Assembly: GCA_017470605.1 (NCBI GenBank)
Contig: JAFUYH010000017.1
Location: 124,001 to 188,000 of the forward strand
Direction: 5' to 3'
Length of the DNA: 64,000 nt
DNA from: Treponema sp.
GTDB lineage: Bacteria > Spirochaetota > Spirochaetia > Treponematales > Treponemataceae
The notes under the pieces: model-generated
Seen by the model: the letters and a program-made list of their open reading frames with translations, nothing else
Told to the model about the DNA's origin: nothing
Database searches by the model: none
Translations under genes and position numbers: made by a program
Part shown: piece after piece, positions 35,181 to 44,951 of the stretch
Layout of the letters: the number at the start of each line of letters is the position of its first letter
Position numbering within the stretch: the stretch's first letter is position 1

Positions 35181-35845
35181 ATTTTCCGGAGTCAACCATC
35201 GTTACAAAAAGAATCCCGAAGCAGAAGTTTTATGACAATATCTCTATAACTCCAGCTATGAAGCGTGTGTTTACAGAAAACATTCAGCAGATTATTTGGA
35301 ATAATAAAATTGCTGCCAGTACATTGAATCTTGCACCTGGTAAGATTGTTACAGAGATTGAAGTTTTTAAAGTAGAACTTAATAGCAAAGACCTGAATCA
35401 AAATGTATTATTACAAATTGACAGAGAGATTCCTTATCATATACTTTTTATTCTTTGTTTTGAGAATGAAGTTCAGGCATGGATTGGGTACAAGGAAGAA
35501 GCTCAGGGCGGAAATAATGAGTTTAAGGTTTCGGCTTATTATCATACAGACTGGATTGATGAAAAAGATTTTAAGCTGGAAATAAACGGGCTTGATATAG
35601 ATAAGGTTTATGAAAACTTTATTGTTCAGATTGCTGGAAACAATCTTTATAAAGAAGCTGATGAAGACTTGCAGGATGCAGTTGAACGCAGTGAAACTAT
35701 TAAGGCTTTGGAAAAAAGCTTAGAAACAATTGAAAAGAAAGCACGACTTGAAGTACAGCCAAGACGAAAGTTTGAACTTGTACAACAAGTAAACAGCATA
35801 AAAAAACATATCGAAGAATTAAAGAAGTTCAAGGAGCAGGACTAA
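35174..35845 (+). CDS. DUF4391 domain protein
   Basis: 223 residues beginning FPESTIVTKRIPKQKFYDNI, then IIWNNKIAASTLNLAPGKIV and QAWIGYKEEAQGG, which together mark DUF4391. The C-terminal 60 residues form a coiled coil (SLETIEKKARLEVQPRRKFE). The family recurs beside helicase and type III-like Mod/Res genes, but its role is unknown. It overlaps the preceding gene and is followed by Mod-1 after one base, so it belongs to the operon. Confidence 0.75.
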   Translation: MLDFPESTIVTKRIPKQKFYDNISITPAMKRVFTENIQQIIWNNKIAASTLNLAPGKIVTEIEVFKVELNSKDLNQNVLLQIDREIPYHILFILCFENEVQAWIGYKEEAQGGNNEFKVSAYYHTDWIDEKDFKLEINGLDIDKVYENFIVQIAGNNLYKEADEDLQDAVERSETIKALEKSLETIEKKARLEVQPRRKFELVQQVNSIKKHIEELKKFKEQD

Positions 35846-35846
35846 A

Positions 35847-37859
35847 ATGGATAAATTGAATATGAAAACAGCAAATATTGCAGATGAAAATTTTAAAAAA
35901 CTTTCTGCTATGTTCCCTAATGCTGTGACTGAAACTATTACTGGATATGACGAAGAAGGAAATGCAATTATTGAGCATTGCATAGATAAAGATATTTTGA
36001 TGCAGGAAATTAACTGCAAAGTTGTTGACGGAAAAGAAGAACGCTATCAGTTTACCTGGCCAGATAAACGTAAAGCTATTCTTGCAGCTAACAGCCCTAT
36101 TAGTGAGACTCTCCGACCTTGCAAAGAAGAAAGCGTTGGTAAGGACGGAACACCAGGCGCATTTGACAGTGAGAATCTTTATATTGAAGGTGATAACCTT
36201 GATGTACTTAAACTTTTGCAGGAAACATATCTTGGCAAAATCAAGATGATTTATATAGACCCACCTTACAACACTGGTAATGATTTTGTTTATGAGGATG
36301 ATTTTAGCGAAACAACAGATGAATATCTTGAAAAGAGCGGACAATTCGATAAAGACGGAAATCGCTTGGTTCAAAATACAGAAAGCAACGGAAGATTTCA
36401 TACTGACTGGCTTAATATGATTTATCCAAGATTAAAGCTTGCAAGAAATTTACTTACTGATGATGGAGTAATTTTAATAAATATGGATGAAAACGAAATT
36501 ACAAATTTACAAAAAATTTGTAACGAAGTTTTTGGAGAAAAAAATGATTTAGGAACCATTATTTGGGATAAAAGAAATCCAAAGGGAGATTCAAGAGGAA
36601 TTTCATATCAGCATGAAAATATTTTAGTTTATGCCAAAGATTATTTTACATTTACTACAAAATGTAAATTACAAAGACCTAAAAAGAATGCTAAAGCTAT
36701 GCTTGATAAAGCAGCTCAATTATTTTCAAAAATCTCACCTAATTATACATTAGAAAATTGTAACTCAGATTTTAATGAATGGATAAAATCAAAAAAAACT
36801 GAGCTATCTGGCGGAGAAGCAGCGTATAATAAAATTGATGAAGAAGGCAATGTTTACCGACCTGTGTCTATGGCATGGCCAAATAAAAAGAAAGCACCAG
36901 ATGAATATTTTATCCCTCTAATCCATCCAATAACAAAGAAACCTTGTCCTTTACCTGAAAGGGGGTGGCGAAATCCACCTAAGACAATGGAAGAATTACT
37001 CAGTAAAAATTTAATTCTTTTTGGAAAGGATGAAACAACTCAACCAAATAGAAAATATTTATTAAAAGAAAACATGTATGAAAATATACCATCTATGATT
37101 TATTATGGCGGTAGTGATACAGATATGCTTTCAGAAATGAAAATACCTTTTGATACACCAAAAGTCGTTGATATCTGCATAGAACACATAAAAGCATTAA
37201 CAAACTCTGATTCTATTATTCTTGATTTCTTTGCTGGTAGTTCTACAACAGCCCATGCAGTTTTGAAATTAAATGAGATTGATGAAGGAAAAAGAAAGTT
37301 TATTATGGTTCAAGTACCTCAAAAAATAAATGAAGATGATGAAGCCTATAAAGCAGGTTTCAAAAATCTTTGTGAAATCGGAAAAGAACGCATTCGTCGT
37401 GCAGGTGCAAAAATCCGCGAAGAAAATGCATTAACTGCCGGAGACTTAGATACAGGATTCCGTGTTCTAAAACTTGATTCAACAAACATGAAAGACGTTT
37501 ACTACAATCCAGAAGAAGTAACACAATCCACATTGGATGGCTTTATAGACAACATCAAAGGCGACAGAACAAATGAAGACTTACTCTTCCAAACAATGCT
37601 TGAACTTGGTGTCCCTCTTTCTTCAAAAATTACTACAGAAAAAATTAACGGTGTAACTGTTTACAATGTTGGTGAAGAAAACTTCCTTATTGCAACTTAC
37701 GATTCTGGTGTAACAGATGAAATTGTAACAAAGATTGCAAAGAAGCAGCCATATTATTTTGTTGTTCGCGACAGCTCTATGGATAATGATGCTGTTGCCG
37801 CAAACTTTGAACAGATTTTTAAGACTTACAGTCCAGATACTAAACGTAAGGTTTTGTAG
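35847..37859 (+). CDS. mod: Type III restriction-modification DNA methyltransferase, Mod-1
   Basis: A 670-residue amino-methyltransferase of beta class. The catalytic DPPYNTGNDFVY (138-149) precedes the target-recognition region (about 215-430), and the SAM-binding motif DFFAGSSTTAHAV follows near 460. The C-terminal block (LKLDSTNMKDVYYNPEEV, then LELGVPLSS and QIFKTYSPDTKRKVL) is nearly repeated in Mod-2. It probably methylates adenine at a short asymmetric site and forms the recognition subunit for Res. Two Mods in tandem with one Res is unusual. Confidence 0.9.
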   Translation: MDKLNMKTANIADENFKKLSAMFPNAVTETITGYDEEGNAIIEHCIDKDILMQEINCKVVDGKEERYQFTWPDKRKAILAANSPISETLRPCKEESVGKDGTPGAFDSENLYIEGDNLDVLKLLQETYLGKIKMIYIDPPYNTGNDFVYEDDFSETTDEYLEKSGQFDKDGNRLVQNTESNGRFHTDWLNMIYPRLKLARNLLTDDGVILINMDENEITNLQKICNEVFGEKNDLGTIIWDKRNPKGDSRGISYQHENILVYAKDYFTFTTKCKLQRPKKNAKAMLDKAAQLFSKISPNYTLENCNSDFNEWIKSKKTELSGGEAAYNKIDEEGNVYRPVSMAWPNKKKAPDEYFIPLIHPITKKPCPLPERGWRNPPKTMEELLSKNLILFGKDETTQPNRKYLLKENMYENIPSMIYYGGSDTDMLSEMKIPFDTPKVVDICIEHIKALTNSDSIILDFFAGSSTTAHAVLKLNEIDEGKRKFIMVQVPQKINEDDEAYKAGFKNLCEIGKERIRRAGAKIREENALTAGDLDTGFRVLKLDSTNMKDVYYNPEEVTQSTLDGFIDNIKGDRTNEDLLFQTMLELGVPLSSKITTEKINGVTVYNVGEENFLIATYDSGVTDEIVTKIAKKQPYYFVVRDSSMDNDAVAANFEQIFKTYSPDTKRKVL

Positions 37860-37876
37860 AATAAAGGATTTAATAA

Positions 37877-39802
37877 ATGGATAAATTAAAAATGCATTCA
37901 AAAAATGCAGCTGATGAAAATTATAAAAAACTCGCAAAGCTTTTTCCCTCGGCAGTTACTGAGACTGTAGATGAAGATGGAAAAGTTATAAGAACTATTG
38001 ATAAAGAAGTTCTTATGAAAGAAATAAACACTTTTGTTTCTGAAGACAATTTTGAACGATATGTATTTTCATGGCCTGAAAAAACAAAAGCATTGAATAT
38101 TGTGAATGCTCCTACTTCTGCAACTTTAAGACCATTCTTAAAAGAAAGTACAGGTCGTGACGGAAAAGACGGCAGCTTTGATACAAACAATGTTTATATA
38201 CAGGGTGATAATCTTGAAGTTCTAAAAGTATTGCAGGAAACATATCTGAATAAAATCAAAATGATTTATATAGATCCGCCATATAACACGGGTAATGATT
38301 TTATTTATGAAGATGACTATGCACAGGACTATGAAGAATACCTTGCAATTAGCGGACAGATTGATAAGGACGGAAACAAATTAAAGCAAAATCCTGAAAC
38401 AAACGGACGCTTTCATACAGACTGGCTAAATATGATTTACCCTCGTATTAAACTTGCAAGAAACCTTTTGACAGACGACGGAGCTATTTTTATCAGTATA
38501 GATGAAGGCGAAATTGAAAACTTAAAGAAAGTCTGCAATGAAATCTTTAATGAAAAGAATTATGTAAATACTTTTATGTGGCTTCACGGTAAAGGTAAAA
38601 AAGATTCCTGGTCACGAACACTCCAGCAGTATATTGTTGTTTATGCAAAAAACAAAACAATGCTTGCACCTTGGGTAGAGAAAAAAGTTTGTGATTATGA
38701 GTTTAAGAATCCTGACAATGACCCTAAAGGGCCTTGGTTTAGTGGAAGTCTTTCTTTTAACGAAGAACGTTCTAATCCGGAAAGTGAAAAGTATTACACA
38801 ATTAAATCTCCTTCTGGTGTGGAATGGACACGCCAATGGATGATTAGCAAAGAAGACATGGATAAACTGATTGCTGCGGGTGATGTTTCTTTTGGTAAAG
38901 CCCCTGCTTATGATGGAGTTCCAAGAAGCAAGATTAGACCAGGAGCTACAATTGAAGTTATTCCAAATAATATTATTGATGACTGCAATACAACTAGAGG
39001 TGCAGAAAACTATCTTACTTCTTTGTTTGGAAGTGATTGTTTTAGCTATCCAAAACCTTATGAATTAATTCAGAAATTAGCTTCATTTATGGATTTGAAA
39101 GATGCGACAGTTCTGGATTTTTTCTCTGGCAGTGCAACTACAGCAGAATCAATTATGAGACTAAATATCGAAAAGCCTGAATCTAATACAAAGTTTATTA
39201 TGGTTCAGCTTCCTGAAAATCTTGATGACGCATTGGAAACCGCAAGCAATTTTACAAAGCCAATTATTAAGAACGCTATAAAATATTTGGATAATAAAAA
39301 GCTTCCTCATAATTTGTGTGAAATTGGAAAGGAACGTTTAAGACTTGCCGGAAAGAAACTTAAAGAAGAGTTTGGAGATAAAGCTAAAAATGTTGATATT
39401 GGTTTTAGAAGCTTAAAACTTGATTCAACAAATATGAAAGATGTTTATTATTATCCAACTGATTATGAACCGGGGTTGTTTGAAGATTTGGAATATAACA
39501 TCAAAGAAGACAGGAGCAATGAAGATTTACTATTCCAAGTTATGCTTGAACTTGGTGTACCTCTTGATTGCAAGTTTGATATTTCTGAAATTAATGACAA
39601 ACAGATTTTTAAAGTAAATGAAAACTTCTTAATTACCTGTTTTGATAACAATATTGATGATAAGACTATTACTGAAATTGCAAAGATGAAACCTTATTAC
39701 TATGTAATGAAAGATAATTCTATTGCAAACGATAGCGTAGCTATGAACTTTGAACAGATTTTTAATACCTATAGTCCAGATACAAAAAGGAAGGTGCTGT
39801 AA
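37877..39802 (+). CDS. mod: Type III restriction-modification DNA methyltransferase, Mod-2
   Basis: 641 residues, a tandem paralogue of Mod-1. DPPYNTGNDFIY (133-144) and DFFSGSATTAESI (near 414) are intact, and both ends align closely with Mod-1. The middle part differs strongly (FMWLHGKGKKDSWSRTLQQY in place of Mod-1 sequence), so it should recognise another DNA site. The Res start overlaps its stop by one base, which suggests that Mod-2 is the original partner of Res and Mod-1 an added specificity. The order and 17-base spacing point to duplication followed by target-domain exchange. Confidence 0.9.
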   Translation: MDKLKMHSKNAADENYKKLAKLFPSAVTETVDEDGKVIRTIDKEVLMKEINTFVSEDNFERYVFSWPEKTKALNIVNAPTSATLRPFLKESTGRDGKDGSFDTNNVYIQGDNLEVLKVLQETYLNKIKMIYIDPPYNTGNDFIYEDDYAQDYEEYLAISGQIDKDGNKLKQNPETNGRFHTDWLNMIYPRIKLARNLLTDDGAIFISIDEGEIENLKKVCNEIFNEKNYVNTFMWLHGKGKKDSWSRTLQQYIVVYAKNKTMLAPWVEKKVCDYEFKNPDNDPKGPWFSGSLSFNEERSNPESEKYYTIKSPSGVEWTRQWMISKEDMDKLIAAGDVSFGKAPAYDGVPRSKIRPGATIEVIPNNIIDDCNTTRGAENYLTSLFGSDCFSYPKPYELIQKLASFMDLKDATVLDFFSGSATTAESIMRLNIEKPESNTKFIMVQLPENLDDALETASNFTKPIIKNAIKYLDNKKLPHNLCEIGKERLRLAGKKLKEEFGDKAKNVDIGFRSLKLDSTNMKDVYYYPTDYEPGLFEDLEYNIKEDRSNEDLLFQVMLELGVPLDCKFDISEINDKQIFKVNENFLITCFDNNIDDKTITEIAKMKPYYYVMKDNSIANDSVAMNFEQIFNTYSPDTKRKVL

Positions 39803-42800
39803 TGAAATACGTTTATAAAGAGCTTAAATACCAGAAAGAAGCAGTTCGTTCTGTAATTGATGTTTTTAAGAAAAAATATAGTCAGCCGTTCCAGGAAAAA
39901 AGTTCATATATCATGGATATGGGTAAACAGGAAATGGATTTTTCCATGGAAGGCTATAACAATGCCGAAGTTACATTGAATGCTAACCAGATTCTGGAAA
40001 ATATTCATGCAGTACAGGACTATAATGGTATTCAACGTTCTGAACAGCTTGTAAACAATATGGGGTGCTGCAACCTTGATGTTGAAATGGAAACCGGTAC
40101 AGGTAAGACTTTTGTTTATACCAAAACTATTTTTGAACTGAACAAAGAATTTGGATGGACAAAGTTTATTATAGTTGTACCTTCTATTGCTATTCGTGAA
40201 GGTGTATTTTTAAGTATTCAAGATACTGTAGATTACTTTCAGAATGCTTACGGAAAAAAGGCTCGTACTTTCATTTATAATTCTTCGAACCTGAGCCAGC
40301 TGGATAGTTTTTCTAGTGATGCAAACATTAATGTTATGATTATTAATACTCAGGCATTTAATACATCACTTAAGGAAGACGGAAACAGTAAGGAAGCCAG
40401 AATTATTTATTCTAAGCGTGATGAATTTGCAAGCCGTCGCCCGATTGATGTTATTTCTGCAAACCGCCCAATTATTATTATGGATGAACCACAGAAAATG
40501 GGTGGTGATAAAACTCAGACTGCACTTAAGAAATTTAAGCCGCTTTTTGTTTTGAATTATTCTGCTACTCATAAAGATAAACATAATTTGATTTATAAGC
40601 TTGATGCTCTGGATGCTTATAATGAAAAGCTTGTAAAGAAGATTGAAGTAAAGGGATTTAAGGTTACTAACTTAAAGGGCGTTGATGCTTACCTTTATTT
40701 GAATGATGTAATTGTTACGCCGGAAGGACCAAAAGCACGAATTGAATTGGAACAGAGACAGAAATCAAGTTCTACTCCGAAACGAGTTTATATGCTTTTA
40801 GATTCTCAATATAAGAATGACCTTTACGCTTTAAGCGGCGAAATGGAACAGTACAAAGGATACACAATTACTGATGTAGATAAGTTTACAGGTCGTGTTT
40901 CTTTCTTAAATGGTAAAGAGCTTTATATCAACCAGATTCAGGGTGATGTTAGTGAACAGGATTTGAGACGTATCCAGATTCATGAAACAATTAAGAGTCA
41001 CTTTGAAAAAGAAAGACAAAACTTTGACCGTGGAATTAAAACTCTTTCTCTCTTCTTTATTGATGAAGTTGCAAAGTACAGACAATACGATGACGACGGA
41101 AACGAAACATTAGGCGAATACGGCAAGATGTTTGAAGAAGAATATGCAGAGATTCTTGCAGAGCAAAGAGAACTTTTTGATACAGATGCATATTCAAAAT
41201 ATCTTGATGAGATGTGTTCTGATGCTTCTAAGGCTCACAAAGGATATTTTAGTATTGATAAGAAAAGCGGCCATATTAAGAACTCTAAAGAAAAAGAAAG
41301 CGATGATGATATTTCTGCTTATGATTTGATTTTGAAAAACAAGCAAAGACTTATGAGCTTTGAAGAACCAACCCGCTTTATTTTCAGCCACTCTGCTTTA
41401 CGCGAAGGTTGGGATAATCCAAACGTATTCCAGATTTGTACTTTGAAACATTCTGACAGTACAACAACTAAGCGACAGGAAATTGGACGCGGTTTGCGTT
41501 TGAGTGTTGATAAGAATCTTGTGCGCCAGGATATTTCTGTTCTTGGAAATGATATTCATTCTGTAAACGTACTTACTATTATTGCGAGCGACAGCTATCA
41601 GGATTTTGCAGCTGATTTACAGAAAGAAATTGAAGAGACTTTGGTACAGAGAGTTGTTATTGTTGGTGCCGGATATTTTATTGGTAAGCCTGTAAACGAT
41701 AATGGCGAGACTCGTGCTATTACTCCTGCAGAAGGAAACTTGATTTATCATTACATGGTAAAAGCTGATTACCTTGATTTTGATAATAAGCTTACTCCAA
41801 AGTATCATCAGGATTTGGAAAACGGAACATTGGCTCCTGTACCAGAACAGCTGGAAGCTGTAGCAGAAGATGTTCAAAAGTATATACGTGGAATATTTGA
41901 TCCTTCTGTATTCAGCAGCATGATTGGGGACGCTAATAAGCCAAAGATTTTGAAGAATGATTTGAATAAGGCAAACTTTGCTAAGTTTAAAGAACTCTGG
42001 GATAAGATTAATCACAAATATTCTTATACAGTTCAGTTTGACAGTGAGGAACTTATTAAGAACAGTGTTCGTGAAATAAATCATACCCTGGCTGTTTCTC
42101 GTTTGATGTATACAGTTACTACTGGTATTCAGAAAGAGAATATGACAGAAGAAGAACTCCGTTCTGGAAAGTCTTTTGATGTTCAGAACTCTGACCAGAA
42201 AACTATTAATAGAGTTCATAAGAGTTCTATTAAATATGACCTTGTTGGAAAAATTGCACAGGGAGCTACTATTACAAGAAAGACTGCTGTTGCAATTTTG
42301 AAAGGTTTAACCTTTGAAAAGCTTGAAATGTTCCACATGAACCCGGAAGAGTTCATTGCAAAGGTAATTGAAATTATTCTTGAGCAGAAATCAACTATTA
42401 TTGTTGACCATATTTTTTATAATCAGATTGAAGGCAACTACGATTCTGATATCTTTACTGCTGAAAAGATTAATTATAATTCTGAGAAAACTTTCCATGC
42501 AAGCAAGGCTATTTTGGATTACATCAATACAGATGGTTCTGGAGCTGACAGCGTGGAAATGAAGTTTGTAAAAGAACTTGATACCAGCTCGAATATTTGT
42601 ACTTATGCAAAGATGCCTAAGGGCGGATATGTGATTCCTACTCCTGTTGGTAATTATTCACCTGACTGGGCAATTGTTTTTGAAAAAGGAAAAGTAAAAC
42701 ACGTTTTCTTTGTTGCAGAAACAAAAGGTTCTATGAGTTCTATGCAGCTAAAAGAGATTGAGAAGAACAAGATTTGCTGTGCTGAAAAACTCTTTAAGGA

Positions 42801-42879
42801 TATGTTTAAGGATGAATCGGTGGTTTACCATAAAGTTAGCGATTTTAATGATTTGCTGACGCTGGCGGAGTTGAAATAG
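39802..42879 (+). CDS. res: Type III restriction endonuclease Res subunit
   Basis: 1025 residues. The helicase part has Walker A METGTGKT (96-103), motif II DEPQ (228-231, the form usual in type III Res), motif III NYSATHK and motif VI QEIGRGLRLS. A C-terminal PD-(D/E)xK nuclease is visible as PDWAIVF (Asp955) and AETKGS (Glu973, Lys975). It cleaves after communicating between two head-to-head sites bound by Mod. No frameshift or missing motif is seen, so the system looks active. The operon continues into a HEPN-like gene 24 bases on. Confidence 0.92.
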   Translation: MKYVYKELKYQKEAVRSVIDVFKKKYSQPFQEKSSYIMDMGKQEMDFSMEGYNNAEVTLNANQILENIHAVQDYNGIQRSEQLVNNMGCCNLDVEMETGTGKTFVYTKTIFELNKEFGWTKFIIVVPSIAIREGVFLSIQDTVDYFQNAYGKKARTFIYNSSNLSQLDSFSSDANINVMIINTQAFNTSLKEDGNSKEARIIYSKRDEFASRRPIDVISANRPIIIMDEPQKMGGDKTQTALKKFKPLFVLNYSATHKDKHNLIYKLDALDAYNEKLVKKIEVKGFKVTNLKGVDAYLYLNDVIVTPEGPKARIELEQRQKSSSTPKRVYMLLDSQYKNDLYALSGEMEQYKGYTITDVDKFTGRVSFLNGKELYINQIQGDVSEQDLRRIQIHETIKSHFEKERQNFDRGIKTLSLFFIDEVAKYRQYDDDGNETLGEYGKMFEEEYAEILAEQRELFDTDAYSKYLDEMCSDASKAHKGYFSIDKKSGHIKNSKEKESDDDISAYDLILKNKQRLMSFEEPTRFIFSHSALREGWDNPNVFQICTLKHSDSTTTKRQEIGRGLRLSVDKNLVRQDISVLGNDIHSVNVLTIIASDSYQDFAADLQKEIEETLVQRVVIVGAGYFIGKPVNDNGETRAITPAEGNLIYHYMVKADYLDFDNKLTPKYHQDLENGTLAPVPEQLEAVAEDVQKYIRGIFDPSVFSSMIGDANKPKILKNDLNKANFAKFKELWDKINHKYSYTVQFDSEELIKNSVREINHTLAVSRLMYTVTTGIQKENMTEEELRSGKSFDVQNSDQKTINRVHKSSIKYDLVGKIAQGATITRKTAVAILKGLTFEKLEMFHMNPEEFIAKVIEIILEQKSTIIVDHIFYNQIEGNYDSDIFTAEKINYNSEKTFHASKAILDYINTDGSGADSVEMKFVKELDTSSNICTYAKMPKGGYVIPTPVGNYSPDWAIVFEKGKVKHVFFVAETKGSMSSMQLKEIEKNKICCAEKLFKDMFKDESVVYHKVSDFNDLLTLAELK

Positions 42880-42903
42880 TTTTTTTGGTATGGTGGTATA
42901 AAT

Positions 42904-44802
42904 ATGGTTTTTCTCGAAGATGTATTGGATGAAAATGAAATAACAGATAATCTCAGATATTTTACAAATTATTGGGAATACTTTTGTAAATCTGTTGAGC
43001 AACCTACAGTTTATACAACCATTATGACTCCTAATTATTTGGTAAAGGAAATAATTGATGAATTACAAACAAATGGAATAAATAATATTTCCACCTTAAA
43101 ATATTTCTACGAGCAAAATACTGTATTTCTTAAAGAAAAAATATTATTTGATAAAGATTCATATTCCTTATGGATCTTATTAAATGAGAAGCTAACAGAG
43201 AAAGATAAAAAAATTACTGTATTAAAATCTATAGCAGAAAAACTTGATTCAAAATTTAAATCAATTGAATATAAACAATTTATATTTGAAAATCTAAAAC
43301 AAACCATAAAAGCAACTGAAGAACAATTTGGTGCAATAAGAGTCCTTACAGAGACTATTATATTCTTGTTTATATTTGAGAATTATTCCATTGAGTATAT
43401 TAAAAGAATGATTAGAAATGTTTTTTCTTTTTATACTTACGATGATTATGGTAATGGAGATAAAAGATTTTTTACAAATTACCCATTAAAGACAAAAATG
43501 GGAAGTGATAATTATGAGGACTATGTAAAAAAAGCTCAAACAGAAATTGAAAACCTAACTTTAGATTCCAGACTAACAAGATTATATGAAGTATTAGTAA
43601 GTGAACCAAACACATATTACTTTATTTTTTATTTGAAGGGACTTTATTTTGATAAATCAATAACTTATGGTGATATAACTTTTTATAATCCCAAAAAAGC
43701 TCCTGTACTAAACTCAAAACATGAATTTGAAAACGATATTTTTAGTCATGCAAATTATGACATTGGAATGAATGTTATTGTCTTACAAAAAGGTAAAGAT
43801 ATTAAAATCGCAAAATTAGAAGCAATTAAAAAAATCCAAATGATATGTGATATTTTTAAATTGTTTAACAATTCAAAAGCTAAATTACAACTAGATGACT
43901 CTTCATATAGAGTTTTATTTGATGATAAAACATTATGTTCCTGGGCGATGGGGAATAATAGAAATAAAGTTGGACCATATGATATTATTCGTGATCCTGA
44001 ATCTATTCATGATGTAAATACTCTATTTGAAAAAATATATCTAAATGAAAATATAACACAAAATGATAAATCAATTATTTTTGATTCATTACATTTTTTT
44101 CGTAAAGCAATCGAAAGTGATTCTCAAGAAGAAATACTCTTAAATTTTTGGATTTCATTAGAACGATTATTTTTAGACTTTGATACATTTTCATCAAAAT
44201 TTGAAAGGACTTGTACCTTTGTTCAAGCAATCTTAATTGAAAGATTTATTTTTCTGAACGGTTGGAATTGCTATAATCTTATTGATAATTTATTAAAATC
44301 TAAAACAGGACATAGAACAGGTTTTGTTCAAGAAATTGATTTTCCAAAAGAATTACAAATCAAAGCAAATATTGGAGAATATTTAACTTATCCTCTTACT
44401 ATTGAACTAAAGAAATTTATAGATTGTATTCCAGAGATTAAAAATTATAGTAAAAATCTTGTAGCCAATGATATTATGCAGAATATATATGATTTTTATA
44501 AAAATCATAAAAATGCTGAAAAGGAAATAACTACAAAAATCGAAGAAATAAAAAGCATTCTTTTAATGATTTATCGACAACGAAATCAAATTGTACATAA
44601 TGCTCGTTATGATAAAACTTTAATTGAATACAATATTGCACAAATCAAATCTATAGTAACAATAGTTTTGTATGATTTATTAAATTCTTTAGAAAACAAC
44701 ACCTCATTAAAAGATGTTATTATGGATTTTTACATAAAATATGAACAGGATGTTTATTTAGCAACAAAAGATCCGAACTATTGTTTTATTGAAAAACTGT
44801 AA
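42904..44802 (+). CDS. Large HEPN-motif protein at the end of the restriction operon
   Basis: 632 residues without membrane segments or recognised enzymatic motifs in the first 500. Near the C-terminus, in a helical region, lies RQRNQIVHNARYD, in which Arg560 and His565 form the RxxxxH pattern of HEPN ribonucleases. Two other helices flank it, as expected of a HEPN bundle. HEPN proteins are common toxin-like effectors that cut RNA in phage defence. The overall layout recalls ApeA-type abortive-infection proteins, but this is a resemblance of plan only. Base composition is very AT-rich, even compared with Res. Confidence 0.6.
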   Translation: MVFLEDVLDENEITDNLRYFTNYWEYFCKSVEQPTVYTTIMTPNYLVKEIIDELQTNGINNISTLKYFYEQNTVFLKEKILFDKDSYSLWILLNEKLTEKDKKITVLKSIAEKLDSKFKSIEYKQFIFENLKQTIKATEEQFGAIRVLTETIIFLFIFENYSIEYIKRMIRNVFSFYTYDDYGNGDKRFFTNYPLKTKMGSDNYEDYVKKAQTEIENLTLDSRLTRLYEVLVSEPNTYYFIFYLKGLYFDKSITYGDITFYNPKKAPVLNSKHEFENDIFSHANYDIGMNVIVLQKGKDIKIAKLEAIKKIQMICDIFKLFNNSKAKLQLDDSSYRVLFDDKTLCSWAMGNNRNKVGPYDIIRDPESIHDVNTLFEKIYLNENITQNDKSIIFDSLHFFRKAIESDSQEEILLNFWISLERLFLDFDTFSSKFERTCTFVQAILIERFIFLNGWNCYNLIDNLLKSKTGHRTGFVQEIDFPKELQIKANIGEYLTYPLTIELKKFIDCIPEIKNYSKNLVANDIMQNIYDFYKNHKNAEKEITTKIEEIKSILLMIYRQRNQIVHNARYDKTLIEYNIAQIKSIVTIVLYDLLNSLENNTSLKDVIMDFYIKYEQDVYLATKDPNYCFIEKL

Positions 44803-44897
44803 TTATATGTTTTAATTTCACAGAGTAAAAAAACTTACGAATGTTATATAAAAAACTATGTGGCAGTTTTTTTTGAGTTTAATTTGATAACTTCGGA

Positions 44898-44934
44898 AAT
44901 CCCGAAGTTTTAACGAAATCTTTAGGACACAAAC
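44898..44934 (+). promoter_or_regulatory. Element-specific conserved upstream motif, copy 2
   Basis: AATCCCGAA-G-TTTTAACGAAA (44898-44918) and the phased ACACAAAC (44927-44934) match copy 1 at 22852-22888. It ends 17 bases before the first post-cargo phage gene. Here the motif is also half of a hairpin (AACTTCGG/CCGAAGTT, 44889-44909), which copy 1 lacks. Confidence 0.6.
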
Positions 44935-44951
44935 CGTCTTACACTATCCCT

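Noticed and set aside
35829-36401. 190-codon minus-strand frame over the DUF4391/Mod-1 junction
   Set aside because: Shadow of the methyltransferase N-terminus, including the DPPY region.
41617-42219. 200-codon minus-strand frame within res
   Set aside because: Opposite conserved Res sequence, with no ribosome site and no domain.
30337-44802. BREX or DISARM system
   Set aside because: No PglX/PglZ, BrxL or DrmB-like protein is present. The Mod/Res pair has clear type III motifs, so an extended type III system fits better.
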